This document shows positions 1 through 5,943 of a stretch of 6,296 nt of DNA, one piece after another (the first letter of the stretch is position 1; every line of letters starts with the position of its first letter). A model generated the notes under the pieces. It ran no database searches and was not told the origin of the DNA. It saw only the letters and a program-made list of their open reading frames with translations. The position numbers and the translations under genes are program-made. Source of the DNA: Bacillota bacterium (GTDB lineage Bacteria > Bacillota > Clostridia > Christensenellales > CAG-138); the NCBI GenBank assembly GCA_023458355.1, contig JAEWZS010000109.1, forward strand, positions 1 to 6,296, in the 5' to 3' direction.

Positions 1-215
1 AAGCGCATATAGAGGGTGCCGTTCTATTGCCAAACGAGTCGATTGACGAAGCGACAGCTAAGGAGGCTCTGCCCCAAAAGGACGCGCAAATATTCTTGTA
101 CTGCCGCACAGGCAGAAGAAGCGCTGAGGCAGCCGGAAAACTATTTAGTCTCGGCTATACGAACGTTTACGACTTCGGCGGAATTGTCGACTGGCCCTAT
201 GACGTGGTAAATTAA
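1..215 (+). CDS. Rhodanese-like domain protein (3' part, N-terminus outside window)
   Basis: This is the C-terminal 70 residues of a single-domain rhodanese-like protein, a family that carries sulfane sulfur on an active-site cysteine (persulfide) and passes it to acceptors; the physiological partner is unknown. The visible frame begins AHIEGAVLLPNESI, which matches the usual rhodanese HIxGA segment, so the true start lies left of the window. A TTG at position 27 is internal to this conserved segment and is not the start. The active-site loop is CRTGRRS, with the catalytic Cys encoded around positions 102-104. The C-terminus, with GG, I and a WPY motif, is typical of small cytoplasmic rhodaneses in clostridia. 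The gene ends with TAA and is followed 19 bases later by an intrinsic terminator, so it is the last gene of its transcript. The family assignment is firm; the sulfur pathway it serves cannot be read from this fragment. Confidence 0.9.
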   Translation, partial: AHIEGAVLLPNESIDEATAKEALPQKDAQIFLYCRTGRRSAEAAGKLFSLGYTNVYDFGGIVDWPYDVVN

Positions 216-233
216 ACCACTTATTAATACAAT

Positions 234-257
234 AAAAACCGCTTACGAGCGGTTTTT
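234..257 (+). terminator. Intrinsic terminator of the rhodanese gene
   Basis: A perfect 10-bp inverted repeat (AAAAACCGCT / AGCGGTTTTT) closes on a TACG tetraloop, and its 3' arm ends in five T followed by CTATTTTTT. The 5' A-run and 3' T-run could make it act in both directions. It separates the rhodanese transcript from the promoter that starts 18 bases downstream. Confidence 0.92.
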
Positions 258-274
258 CTATTTTTTCAGATATT

Positions 275-303
275 TTGTAAATTTCATGACAGTCTGTTAT
301 AAT
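275..303 (+). promoter_or_regulatory. Sigma-70/sigma-A promoter with extended -10, upstream of GNAT gene
   Basis: The -35 box is TTGTAA (275-280, 4 of 6 consensus bases), the spacer is 17 bases, and the -10 box is a perfect TATAAT (298-303) preceded by TG one base upstream (295-296), which makes an extended -10. Transcription would start near 310, leaving a leader of roughly 36 bases before the ATG at 346. The ATG at 286, which is in frame with this gene, lies upstream of that start and would not be on the transcript. Confidence 0.8.
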
Positions 304-345
304 AGCTTTATTATACGTTTTTTTTATATTATTGGAGGAATTATC

Positions 346-1470
346 ATGATCACTGTGAAGGAAGTGAAGTCCAAGGCGGAACTTCGCAAATTCGTGGACT
401 TTCCGAACAAGCTCTACAAGGACGTGGAGCAATTCATCCCCGCCATGTACGGCGATGATTTAAGTGATTGGGACAAAAACGAGAACCCGGCTTTCGAATA
501 CTGCGAGGGAAAATGCTATCTCGCCTACCGCGGCAAAAAAATCGTAGGCAGGATCGGCGCTATTTTGAGCCACAAGGCAAACGAGACTTGGAAGACCAAC
601 CGCATGCGCTTTTCACAGGTGGATTTTATCGACGATGAGGAAGTCTCAAACGCACTTTTTAAGGCCGTGGAGGATTTTGCGCACGAAAAGGGCTGTAACG
701 AGGTGCATGGTCCCTTGGGATTTTGTGACCTTGATCGTGAAGGCATGCTCGTGGAGGGTTTTGAGCGCAAGGGCATGTTCATCACCTATTATAACCATCC
801 GTATTACAACACGCATCTTGAGCGCCTCGGATACAGTAAGGATGTAGATTGGGTAGAGTATTTAATCAGTGCCGATTTACCCGAGGATAAAGCCAAGCGC
901 CTCGATGCTGTCGCCATGCGCGTACTTACGCACAACAAGCTTACCATTGCGACACTCAATAGACGCAAAGATTACGGACCCTACATTAAGCAAGTGTTCG
1001 AACTCTTAAATGAGGCGTATGCCAAGCTTTATAGCGTGGTCGCTTTAAATGACAGGCAAATCGAGCGTTACTGTAAAAAATTTATTCCTCTTGTAGATCC
1101 CGATTATACCTGCTTTGTTATGGACGAAAACAACAAACTTGCCGGGTTCGGTGTGTCTGCACCGTCGCTCGCCGCCGCCATGAAGAGGAGCAACGGTAAG
1201 CTCTTCCCGTTTGGCGCATTCCGTGTGCTACACGCGCTCAAACATAACGATACGCTTGATCTGTTTTTAATAGCTGTCCGTCCGGATCTGCAGGGGCAGG
1301 GCGTAAATGCGATTTTGCTCAACCATATCATGAAAAACAGCCTTCGAAACGGCATCCGCTTTGCGGAGACCGGGCCCCAGCTCGAGTACAACGAGAAAGT
1401 GCAGTCTCAATGGAAAAATTTCCAAAAGGAACAGCATAAGCGTCGCCGCTGCTACATAAAGCAAATTTAA
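346..1470 (+). CDS. GNAT-fold N-acetyltransferase-like protein (YghO-type)
   Basis: A 374-residue predicted cytoplasmic protein with no signal peptide or membrane segment. The start at 346 is chosen because GGAGGA (334-339) sits six bases upstream; an in-frame ATG at 286 lies before the predicted transcription start. An N-terminal half (about 1-175) has a GNAT-like strand, CYLAYRGKKIVGRIGAI (57-73), and then a highly characteristic stretch with GPLGF (122-126), DREGMLVEGF (130-139) and YYNHPYY (148-154). I recognise this stretch from a conserved family of about 370-380 residues annotated as GNAT or YghO-like. The C-terminal half has KLAGFG (264-269) and a degenerate acetyl-CoA loop, RPDLQGQGVNA (312-322). 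The acyl acceptor is not known for this family as far as I recall. It has its own promoter and is flanked by terminator-like hairpins, so it may be monocistronic. The fold assignment is fairly sure; the enzymatic activity is inference. Confidence 0.8.
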   Translation: MITVKEVKSKAELRKFVDFPNKLYKDVEQFIPAMYGDDLSDWDKNENPAFEYCEGKCYLAYRGKKIVGRIGAILSHKANETWKTNRMRFSQVDFIDDEEVSNALFKAVEDFAHEKGCNEVHGPLGFCDLDREGMLVEGFERKGMFITYYNHPYYNTHLERLGYSKDVDWVEYLISADLPEDKAKRLDAVAMRVLTHNKLTIATLNRRKDYGPYIKQVFELLNEAYAKLYSVVALNDRQIERYCKKFIPLVDPDYTCFVMDENNKLAGFGVSAPSLAAAMKRSNGKLFPFGAFRVLHALKHNDTLDLFLIAVRPDLQGQGVNAILLNHIMKNSLRNGIRFAETGPQLEYNEKVQSQWKNFQKEQHKRRRCYIKQI

Positions 1471-1507
1471 AAGCTTCCATAAGCACACCAAAACTATTAA
1501 ATATAAG

Positions 1508-1563
1508 CCGCCCCGCGCAAACTAGGCAAATAAGGTTAGTTAAACCTTGCCTGAGCGAGGCGG
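1508..1563 (+). promoter_or_regulatory. Long RNA hairpin in the leader of the TSUP pair (terminator/attenuator candidate)
   Basis: The outer stem pairs CCGCCCCGC (1508-1516) with GCGAGGCGG (1555-1563) with a single C/A mismatch. An inner arm pairs AGGC (1524-1527) with GCCT (1549-1552) and AAGGTT (1532-1537) with AACCTT (1543-1548), closing on a five-base loop. It is followed by TATTTTATTT, an interrupted T-run, as in a weak intrinsic terminator. It could simply end the GNAT transcript. However, the next gene starts at 1572, only nine bases past the stem, so no promoter fits between them and any TSUP transcript must contain the hairpin. The only SD-like bases, AGGCGG (1558-1563), are in its 3' arm. 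It does not match any riboswitch class I recognise. Confidence 0.6.
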
Positions 1564-1571
1564 TATTTTAT

Positions 1572-1946
1572 TTGAAAAAGCTAAACAAAAAGGCTCTTAT
1601 CGCGGGGCTTGTAACGGGAGTATGCAATGGCTTGTTCGGGGCCGGCGGTGGTATGGTTGCCGTGTTTGCGCTTCAATCGCTTACAGGTTATGAGCAAGCG
1701 CGAGCGCATGCAACAGCCATCAGCATTATGCTGCCGCTCACAACCGTAAGCGCACTTGTTTATATTTCTAACAGCGCGGTAGATTGGAACGCGGTATTGT
1801 ATGTTGCACCGTCGCTTACATTAGGCAGCGTCATAGGTGCAAAGCTCACAGGCAAGTTAAGCCCCAAATGGCTCAACCGCATATTCTCGGCGTTGATGCT
1901 TTTTGCAGCCGTTTGGATGCTGTTTGCCCCGTCTAATAAGTCATGA
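1572..1946 (+). CDS. Half-size TauE/SafE (TSUP) family membrane protein, first subunit
   Basis: A 124-residue integral membrane protein of the TSUP (TauE/SafE, formerly DUF81) family, whose members are proposed exporters or importers of sulfite, sulfonates and other small organic anions. The TTG start at 1572 gives a Lys-rich N-terminus (MKKLNKK) followed by the family's Gly-rich first helix, NGLFGAGGGMVAVFAL (19-34). Four hydrophobic segments are visible, at about 8-34, 46-65, 74-92 and 103-119. Typical TSUP proteins are about 250 residues with seven to nine helices, so this is one repeat unit rather than a truncated wreck: it ends cleanly and its stop overlaps the start of a second half-size unit by four bases. 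The SD is weak (AGGCGG, 1558-1563) and lies in the 3' arm of the leader hairpin. The substrate is unknown. The two units probably assemble together, which is inference. Confidence 0.85.
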   Translation: MKKLNKKALIAGLVTGVCNGLFGAGGGMVAVFALQSLTGYEQARAHATAISIMLPLTTVSALVYISNSAVDWNAVLYVAPSLTLGSVIGAKLTGKLSPKWLNRIFSALMLFAAVWMLFAPSNKS

Positions 1947-2311
1947 ACTTTATTATATATATCGCATTCGGTCTTCTTTCGGGCGTTGCGGCAGGCATGG
2001 GCATGGGCGGCGGTACCGTACTCATCCCTGCGCTCACGCTTTTATTATCGCTAGACCAGCACGCGGCGCAAGGCGTCAACATGCTCGCATTCCTGCCTGC
2101 CGCAGCCGCCGCGCTGTTCATCCACAAAAAAGAGGGCAGGCTTAACGTGAAGGAGTGCATCCCCATTATCCTCGCGGGTGTTGTAGGTGCGCTCATCGGC
2201 GCATTTGCGGCGGGTTACATATCCTCACCTTGGCTTAGACGCCTTTTCGGTATATTCCTGCTTGGACTATCCATACTCCAATTCGTACAGGGGGAAAAGA
2301 AAACTCGATAA
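1943..2311 (+). CDS. Half-size TauE/SafE (TSUP) family membrane protein, second subunit
   Basis: A 122-residue membrane protein and the second of the split TSUP pair. Its ATG (1943) overlaps the TGA of the preceding gene as ATGA and no good SD is seen, so translation is probably coupled. The first helix has the family Gly motif SGVAAGMGMGGGTVLIPAL (13-31); hydrophobic segments lie at about 3-34, 45-60, 73-92 and 99-115. It parallels the first protein position by position: GALIGAFAAG here against GSVIGAKLTG there, and PWLRRLFGIFLL against KWLNRIFSALML. This agrees with the two-fold internal repeat known for full-length TSUP proteins. No terminator is evident between its stop and the FASII promoter 20 bases downstream. 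Transport function is from family knowledge; the substrate cannot be inferred. Confidence 0.87.
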   Translation: MNFIIYIAFGLLSGVAAGMGMGGGTVLIPALTLLLSLDQHAAQGVNMLAFLPAAAAALFIHKKEGRLNVKECIPIILAGVVGALIGAFAAGYISSPWLRRLFGIFLLGLSILQFVQGEKKTR

Positions 2312-2331
2312 GAATAGACATATTTGTTTAC

Positions 2332-2360
2332 TTGACAAGGTACTATGCCGCATGTATATT
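2332..2360 (+). promoter_or_regulatory. Sigma-70/sigma-A promoter of the FASII operon
   Basis: A perfect -35 box TTGACA (2332-2337), a 17-base spacer, and -10 box TATATT (2355-2360, 5 of 6 consensus). Transcription would begin near 2367, inside the palindrome at 2360-2380 and about 28 bases before the regulator's ATG. It is the best promoter in the window, fitting a highly expressed operon, and is positioned to drive the whole fabT-like to fabG series. Confidence 0.88.
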
Positions 2361-2380
2361 TAGTTAGTCAATCTAATTGA
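2360..2380 (+). promoter_or_regulatory. Candidate operator for the MarR/FabT-like regulator
   Basis: A 21-bp imperfect palindrome centred on position 2370 has 8-base arms with six of eight positions complementary, including a perfect TTAG (2364-2367) / CTAA (2373-2376) core. Overlapping it is a second perfect repeat, TCAAT-CTA-ATTGA (2368-2380). Size and symmetry suit a MarR dimer, and the position, immediately after the -10 box and over the predicted transcription start, would block initiation. Assignment to the adjacent regulator is inference from position and from the autoregulation known for FabT. Confidence 0.6.
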
Positions 2381-2394
2381 TTTATGAGGTGCAT

Positions 2395-2844
2395 ATGATG
2401 GACGAATTTTCCACGCAGCTTAACCTCCTGTTGGTCGATACTTTTCGCAACATTCTTAAGGTAGAGGAGCAGATGCTTCAAAAGCATCCGTACCTTGACC
2501 TTTCCATCAGCGAAATGCACCTCATTGAATCCGTCGGCAAAGGGGGCAGCGAGGGGCTAACCATCAGTAGCATCGCCGAAGACCTTTCTATTTCGCTTCC
2601 CTCCGTGACGGTTGCTATCAATAAACTGCAGGCAAAGGGCTTTGTAGAAAAAACAAGGGGTGAGACGGACAGCCGTATGGTGTATGTAAAGCTCACCCAT
2701 AACGGCAGACGTGTAAACGGGCTGCACCAAAGCTTTCATGAAGCCATGGTAAATAACATCACCGCCGGTATGGACGAGGCGGAAAAGCAAGCCTTGGTAC
2801 GCGGTGTTGTCAAGTTGAATGCCTTTTTTAAGGATAAATTTTAA
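2395..2844 (+). CDS. fabT: MarR-family transcriptional regulator, FabT-like (FASII operon)
   Basis: A 149-residue cytoplasmic DNA-binding protein. A winged helix-turn-helix is visible: helices around LTISSIAEDLSISLPSVTVAI (55-75, with SLPSVTVAINKL as the recognition helix) and a wing with the MarR signature RGETDSRMVYVKLT (88-101), including D92 and R94. N- and C-terminal helices would form the dimer interface. GAGGTG (2386-2391) serves either ATG 2395 or the adjacent ATG 2398; I list the first, but the second has slightly better spacing. A TTG at 2377 is within the operator and not credible. Its place as first gene before fabH matches streptococcal FabT, which represses FASII genes and is helped by long-chain acyl-ACP. 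The MarR class is certain; the name fabT rests on gene order, and the effector is unproven here. Confidence 0.87.
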   Translation: MMDEFSTQLNLLLVDTFRNILKVEEQMLQKHPYLDLSISEMHLIESVGKGGSEGLTISSIAEDLSISLPSVTVAINKLQAKGFVEKTRGETDSRMVYVKLTHNGRRVNGLHQSFHEAMVNNITAGMDEAEKQALVRGVVKLNAFFKDKF

Positions 2845-2854
2845 GGAGCGGTAC

Positions 2855-3820
2855 ATGAGTTTTTCAATCATCGGTACAGGCAGCGCATATCCCACGCGCT
2901 GCGTAACAAACGACGAGCTTGCAACACTCGTAGATACATCGGACAATTGGATCCGCACGCGAACAGGTGTAATGGAGAGGCGTGTGCTCACAAGCGAGAC
3001 CTTGGAGGACATTGCATACGATGCAGCAATGCATGCGCTTGAAGATGCAAAAATCGCACCTGAAGAGCTTGACCTTATTTTATGCTCGACGATACGCAAC
3101 GATTACATCACCCCGTCGCTTGCATGCATGCTGCAAAGACGGCTTAAAGCGACGTGTATCAGTATGGATATTAACGCCGCCTGTTCTGGCTTTCTTTACG
3201 CATTGGATGTAGCGGACGGCTATTTTGCACGAAAGCGCGCAGAAAAAGTGCTGGTTGTGTCTGCAGAAGCTATGTCAAAGATGCTTGATTGGACAGACCG
3301 TGCCACATGCGTGCTCTTTGGTGACGGTGCCGGTGCTGTGGTATTGACAGAGGGGGATGACCTGCTCTCACTTCGTTTAACCGCAAGCGGCAATGCCGAA
3401 TCGCTCGGTATACCCAACATTGAAGGGAACAGCCCTTTTTCTAAAGTCTTAGGAAGACCGCAAACCGTATACATGACCGGGCAGGACGTTTACAAGTTTG
3501 CTGTGAACGCGCTTTGTCAAGATCTTGAAGCGGTTATCGAAGCTGCAGGTGTGAAGCAGGAAGATATCGCCTACGTGTTACCGCATCAGGCGAACACCCG
3601 CATCATCGAGGCTGCCATCAACAAGCTTAAGATAAGCGGCGACAGATACCTTATCAACATAGATCGCTTTGGCAATACCTCTTCTGCGAGCATACCGATT
3701 CTACTTGATGAATGCCGCAGGAAAAATAAGTTCTCAAAGGGCGACCTGCTTGCGTTTAGCGCATTTGGAGGGGGTTTTACATCCGGCGCATGCATAATGC
3801 GCTGGTGTAAGGAATCATAA
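2855..3820 (+). CDS. fabH: 3-oxoacyl-ACP synthase III (beta-ketoacyl-ACP synthase III)
   Basis: A 321-residue cytosolic thiolase-fold enzyme that starts fatty acid synthesis by condensing an acyl-CoA primer with malonyl-ACP. The full catalytic triad is visible at the canonical spacing: Cys110 in AACSGF, His244 in LPHQANTR and Asn274 in GNTSSASIP. Other family marks are the N-terminal GTGSAYP, the DNWIRTRTG segment (30-38) and FGDGAGAVVL (155-164). Length is normal for FabH. ATG 2855 is chosen because AAGGAG (2843-2848) is six bases upstream and overlaps the regulator's stop codon; an earlier in-frame TTG at 2819 would extend the protein into that gene. The ten-base gap to the regulator indicates one transcript. 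Primer preference (acetyl or branched) cannot be decided by eye. Confidence 0.97.
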   Translation: MSFSIIGTGSAYPTRCVTNDELATLVDTSDNWIRTRTGVMERRVLTSETLEDIAYDAAMHALEDAKIAPEELDLILCSTIRNDYITPSLACMLQRRLKATCISMDINAACSGFLYALDVADGYFARKRAEKVLVVSAEAMSKMLDWTDRATCVLFGDGAGAVVLTEGDDLLSLRLTASGNAESLGIPNIEGNSPFSKVLGRPQTVYMTGQDVYKFAVNALCQDLEAVIEAAGVKQEDIAYVLPHQANTRIIEAAINKLKISGDRYLINIDRFGNTSSASIPILLDECRRKNKFSKGDLLAFSAFGGGFTSGACIMRWCKES

Positions 3821-3848
3821 ATACATTTTATTTTGGGAGGACAAAATC

Positions 3849-4082
3849 ATGATTTTCGAGAAAACAGCGCAAATCCTGGCCGACTACAAAGGAATGGACG
3901 TTAAAGAAATCACACTCGATACGACACTCGATCAGCTCGAGCTTGATTCGCTCGACAGAGTAGAGCTCATCATGAGCATGGAAGAAGCATTCAGTGTTGA
4001 AATCGATCCGGCGACACCCATTGCAAGCGTACGCGAACTCGTGGAAATCGTTGAAAAGCTTAACGGAAAGGCGAACGCATGA
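3849..4082 (+). CDS. acpP: Acyl carrier protein
   Basis: A 77-residue acidic carrier protein that holds the growing acyl chain as a thioester on 4'-phosphopantetheine. The attachment site is Ser34 in LELDSLDRVEL, followed by the recognition helix with MSMEEAF (43-49), both classical for fatty-acid ACPs. Length and acidity are typical. A strong SD, GGGAGGA (3835-3841), lies seven bases upstream, in keeping with the high ACP level cells need. It sits 28 bases after fabH with no promoter or terminator in between, and its stop codon overlaps the fabK start as ATGA. The FASII context makes it the fatty-acid ACP rather than a polyketide or D-alanyl carrier. Confidence 0.96.
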   Translation: MIFEKTAQILADYKGMDVKEITLDTTLDQLELDSLDRVELIMSMEEAFSVEIDPATPIASVRELVEIVEKLNGKANA

Positions 4083-5023
4083 ACACCGTACTTTGCGGGC
4101 TATTGGGCATCGAACACCCCATTCTTCAGGGAGGTATGGCGTGGGTGGCGGATGCAGAACTTGCTTCCGCCGTCAGCAACGCCGGCGGGCTCGGTATTAT
4201 TGCAGCCGGGAATGCGGATGCGGCTTATGTGCGCGGTGAAATAAAAAAGGCACGCGCGCTCACCAAAAAGCCGTTTGGCGTAAACATTATGCTCATGAGC
4301 CCCCATGCAGACGAAATTGCGAGAGTGATTATCGACGAGCGTGTAAGCGTTGTAACAACGGGTGCGGGGTTACCTTCTAAATATATGCGCGCATGGCTCG
4401 ACGCGGGCGTCAAGGTAATCCCTGTTGTGCCGTCCGTAGCTATAGCAAAGCTTGTAGCAAGAAGCGGCGCATGTGCCGTGATTGCCGAAGGCGGCGAGTC
4501 CGGCGGACATGTGGGCGAGCTCACCACGATGGCACTTGTGCCGCAGGTGTGCGATGCGGTTACGATCCCCGTGATTGCGGCGGGCGGTATTGCAGACGGA
4601 CGCGGTATTGCGGCATCCTTTATGCTTGGTGCAAAAGGGGTGCAGATGGGTACCCGCTTTCTTGTAGCGAAGGAATGCACCATTCATCAGAATTATAAAA
4701 ACGCAATCTTAGAAGCAAAGGATATCGATACCGCAACGGCGGGTAAACGCCTAGGGCACCCCGTGCGCGCCTTGCGTAACGCATTTATGCGTGAATTTGT
4801 AAGGCGCGAATATGACAGTACCATTTCAAACGAAGAGCTTGAAGCCTACGGTGCAGGTGCTTTGCGGCGTGCTGCGCGCGAAGGCGACGTGAAAAACGGC
4901 AGCGTTATGGCAGGCCAATGCTGTGCTCTTGTAAAAAAGGAGCAATCGGCTGCTGACATCATTCGCGAGATAATGGGTGAGGCCGAAACGCTTTTAAAGG
5001 GAGGTGCGATCCTTTGCGGATAG
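4079..5023 (+). CDS. fabK: Enoyl-ACP reductase II (FMN-dependent, FabK)
   Basis: A 314-residue TIM-barrel flavoenzyme of the nitronate monooxygenase/2-nitropropane dioxygenase superfamily that reduces trans-2-enoyl-ACP with NAD(P)H through FMN, the last step of each elongation cycle. Visible marks are HPILQGGMAWVAD (13-25), NAGGLGIIAAG (34-44), the AEGGESGGHVGE segment (136-147) with His144, which aligns with the catalytic His of Streptococcus pneumoniae FabK, and the phosphate-binding IPVIAAGGIADGRG (163-176) with GVQMGTRFL (187-195). Length is close to known FabK. The start overlaps the acpP stop (ATGA), so translation is probably coupled to ACP. FabK rather than a nitronate monooxygenase is supported by the neighbours. 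FabK enzymes are known to be insensitive to triclosan; whether the cell also has FabI is not visible. Confidence 0.95.
   Translation: MNTVLCGLLGIEHPILQGGMAWVADAELASAVSNAGGLGIIAAGNADAAYVRGEIKKARALTKKPFGVNIMLMSPHADEIARVIIDERVSVVTTGAGLPSKYMRAWLDAGVKVIPVVPSVAIAKLVARSGACAVIAEGGESGGHVGELTTMALVPQVCDAVTIPVIAAGGIADGRGIAASFMLGAKGVQMGTRFLVAKECTIHQNYKNAILEAKDIDTATAGKRLGHPVRALRNAFMREFVRREYDSTISNEELEAYGAGALRRAAREGDVKNGSVMAGQCCALVKKEQSAADIIREIMGEAETLLKGGAILCG
4999..5006 (+). promoter_or_regulatory. Ribosome binding site that decides the fabD TTG start
   Basis: GGGAGGTG lies inside the 3' end of fabK, seven bases before the TTG at 5014. It is a strong match to the 16S anti-SD and supports the non-ATG start. 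Confidence 0.85.
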
Positions 5024-5943
5024 CATTCCTCTTTGCCGGGCAAGGTGCACAGTATACCGGGATGGGACTTTCTCTATATGAAGCATCCGCCGCGGCGCGA
5101 GCCGTGTTTGAGATGGCCGACAGCATTCGCCCTGAAACGAGCACACAATGCTTTCAAGCCTCAAAAGAGGAGCTTTCGCAAACAGTTCATACCCAGCCCT
5201 GCGTGTTCACGGTAAATTTGGCGGCTGCTCGCGCGCTAAAGGAAAACGGCATTGAGCCGTATGCTGTGGCGGGCTTTTCCCTTGGGGAAATCGCCGCGCT
5301 TACCTTCGCGGATGCGCTTTCTGACAGCGACGGATTTAGGCTTGTTACAAAGCGAGCCAAGTTTATGCAAGAGGATAGTGAGCGCGTTTTGTCCGGCATG
5401 GCGGCGATACTTAAACTTGATGCGGCGCGCATCGAGGAGCTTTCAAAAGCTTTTGACGGTGGTTATCCCGTAAACTATAACTGCCCGGGGCAGGTGGTGG
5501 TCGCGGGAGAAAAGACGGCGCTTGAGGCGTTTATAAAAAAGGTTTCAGAGGAGGGCGGAAAGGCCATACCGCTTAGTGTGAGCGGAGGGTTTCATTCTCC
5601 CTTGATGACGGGTGCGGCGGATAAGCTTTTTACGGAATTATCTTCTTATACATTTCATTCGCCAAAATACCCCGTATTCTCAAACCTCACAGCGGAGCCT
5701 TATGAAAAAACTTTCTCCGAGACGCTCGCGCAGCAGGCAAAATCCCCCGTGCTGTGGCAAAAAACAATTGAAGCGTTGATTGCAAACGGTGTAGATACCT
5801 TTATTGAAGTCGGGCCCGGGAAAACGCTCGGCGGATTTGTGAAAAAAACAGCACCTGAATCGGTAAAGGTGTATAGCGTACAGGACGCAGCAAGTCTTAA
5901 GGAAACGCTTGATGCGCTCAATGCGGGAGGAACAAATGCTTAA
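5014..5943 (+). CDS. fabD: Malonyl-CoA:ACP S-malonyltransferase
   Basis: A 309-residue cytosolic alpha/beta-hydrolase-like transferase that moves malonyl from CoA to ACP. The TTG start at 5014 has a strong SD and begins directly with the family N-terminus RIAFLFAGQGAQYTGMG. Catalytic parts in order are the oxyanion-hole Gln in AGQGAQ (8-13), nucleophile Ser89 in AGFSLGE, Arg114 in VTKRAKFMQE (binds the malonyl carboxylate), His194 in GGFHSPLM, Gln241 in QQAKSPVLW, and the C-terminal EVGPGKTLGGF. The usual GHSLG is GFSLG here: the residue before the nucleophile is Phe instead of His. Since that His is not the catalytic one and clostridial FabDs vary there, I expect an active enzyme. It overlaps fabK by 10 bases and fabG by 8. 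Confidence 0.95.
   Translation: MRIAFLFAGQGAQYTGMGLSLYEASAAARAVFEMADSIRPETSTQCFQASKEELSQTVHTQPCVFTVNLAAARALKENGIEPYAVAGFSLGEIAALTFADALSDSDGFRLVTKRAKFMQEDSERVLSGMAAILKLDAARIEELSKAFDGGYPVNYNCPGQVVVAGEKTALEAFIKKVSEEGGKAIPLSVSGGFHSPLMTGAADKLFTELSSYTFHSPKYPVFSNLTAEPYEKTFSETLAQQAKSPVLWQKTIEALIANGVDTFIEVGPGKTLGGFVKKTAPESVKVYSVQDAASLKETLDALNAGGTNA

Noticed and set aside
16..210. 64-residue + strand frame overlapping the rhodanese fragment
   Set aside because: The other + frame gives a clear rhodanese with HIEGA and CRTGRRS motifs; this one is a shadow with no family resemblance.
286..345. In-frame ATG at 286 that would extend the GNAT protein by 20 residues
   Set aside because: It lies upstream of the predicted transcription start, its codons include the -10 box (298-303), and it has no SD; ATG 346 has GGAGGA at good spacing.
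1471..1507. Possible promoter for the TSUP pair (TATAAG at 1502-1507)
   Set aside because: No acceptable -35 box lies 16-18 bases upstream, so it was not listed; a weak promoter cannot be excluded.
2377..2394. TTG start adding six residues to the MarR-type regulator
   Set aside because: The TTG falls inside the operator palindrome very close to the predicted start of transcription, with no SD, while GAGGTG is correctly placed for ATG 2395 or 2398.
2819..2854. TTG start adding twelve residues to FabH
   Set aside because: It would overlap the regulator gene; ATG 2855 has AAGGAG six bases upstream and matches the normal FabH N-terminus.
2557..3099. 180-residue minus-strand frame across the regulator and fabH
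   Set aside because: It is antisense to two well-supported genes, is low-complexity Ser-rich, and has no recognisable domain.
4225..4683. 152-residue minus-strand frame within fabK
   Set aside because: It is a shadow of fabK: composition follows the reverse complement of Gly/Ala-rich codons and no motif is seen.
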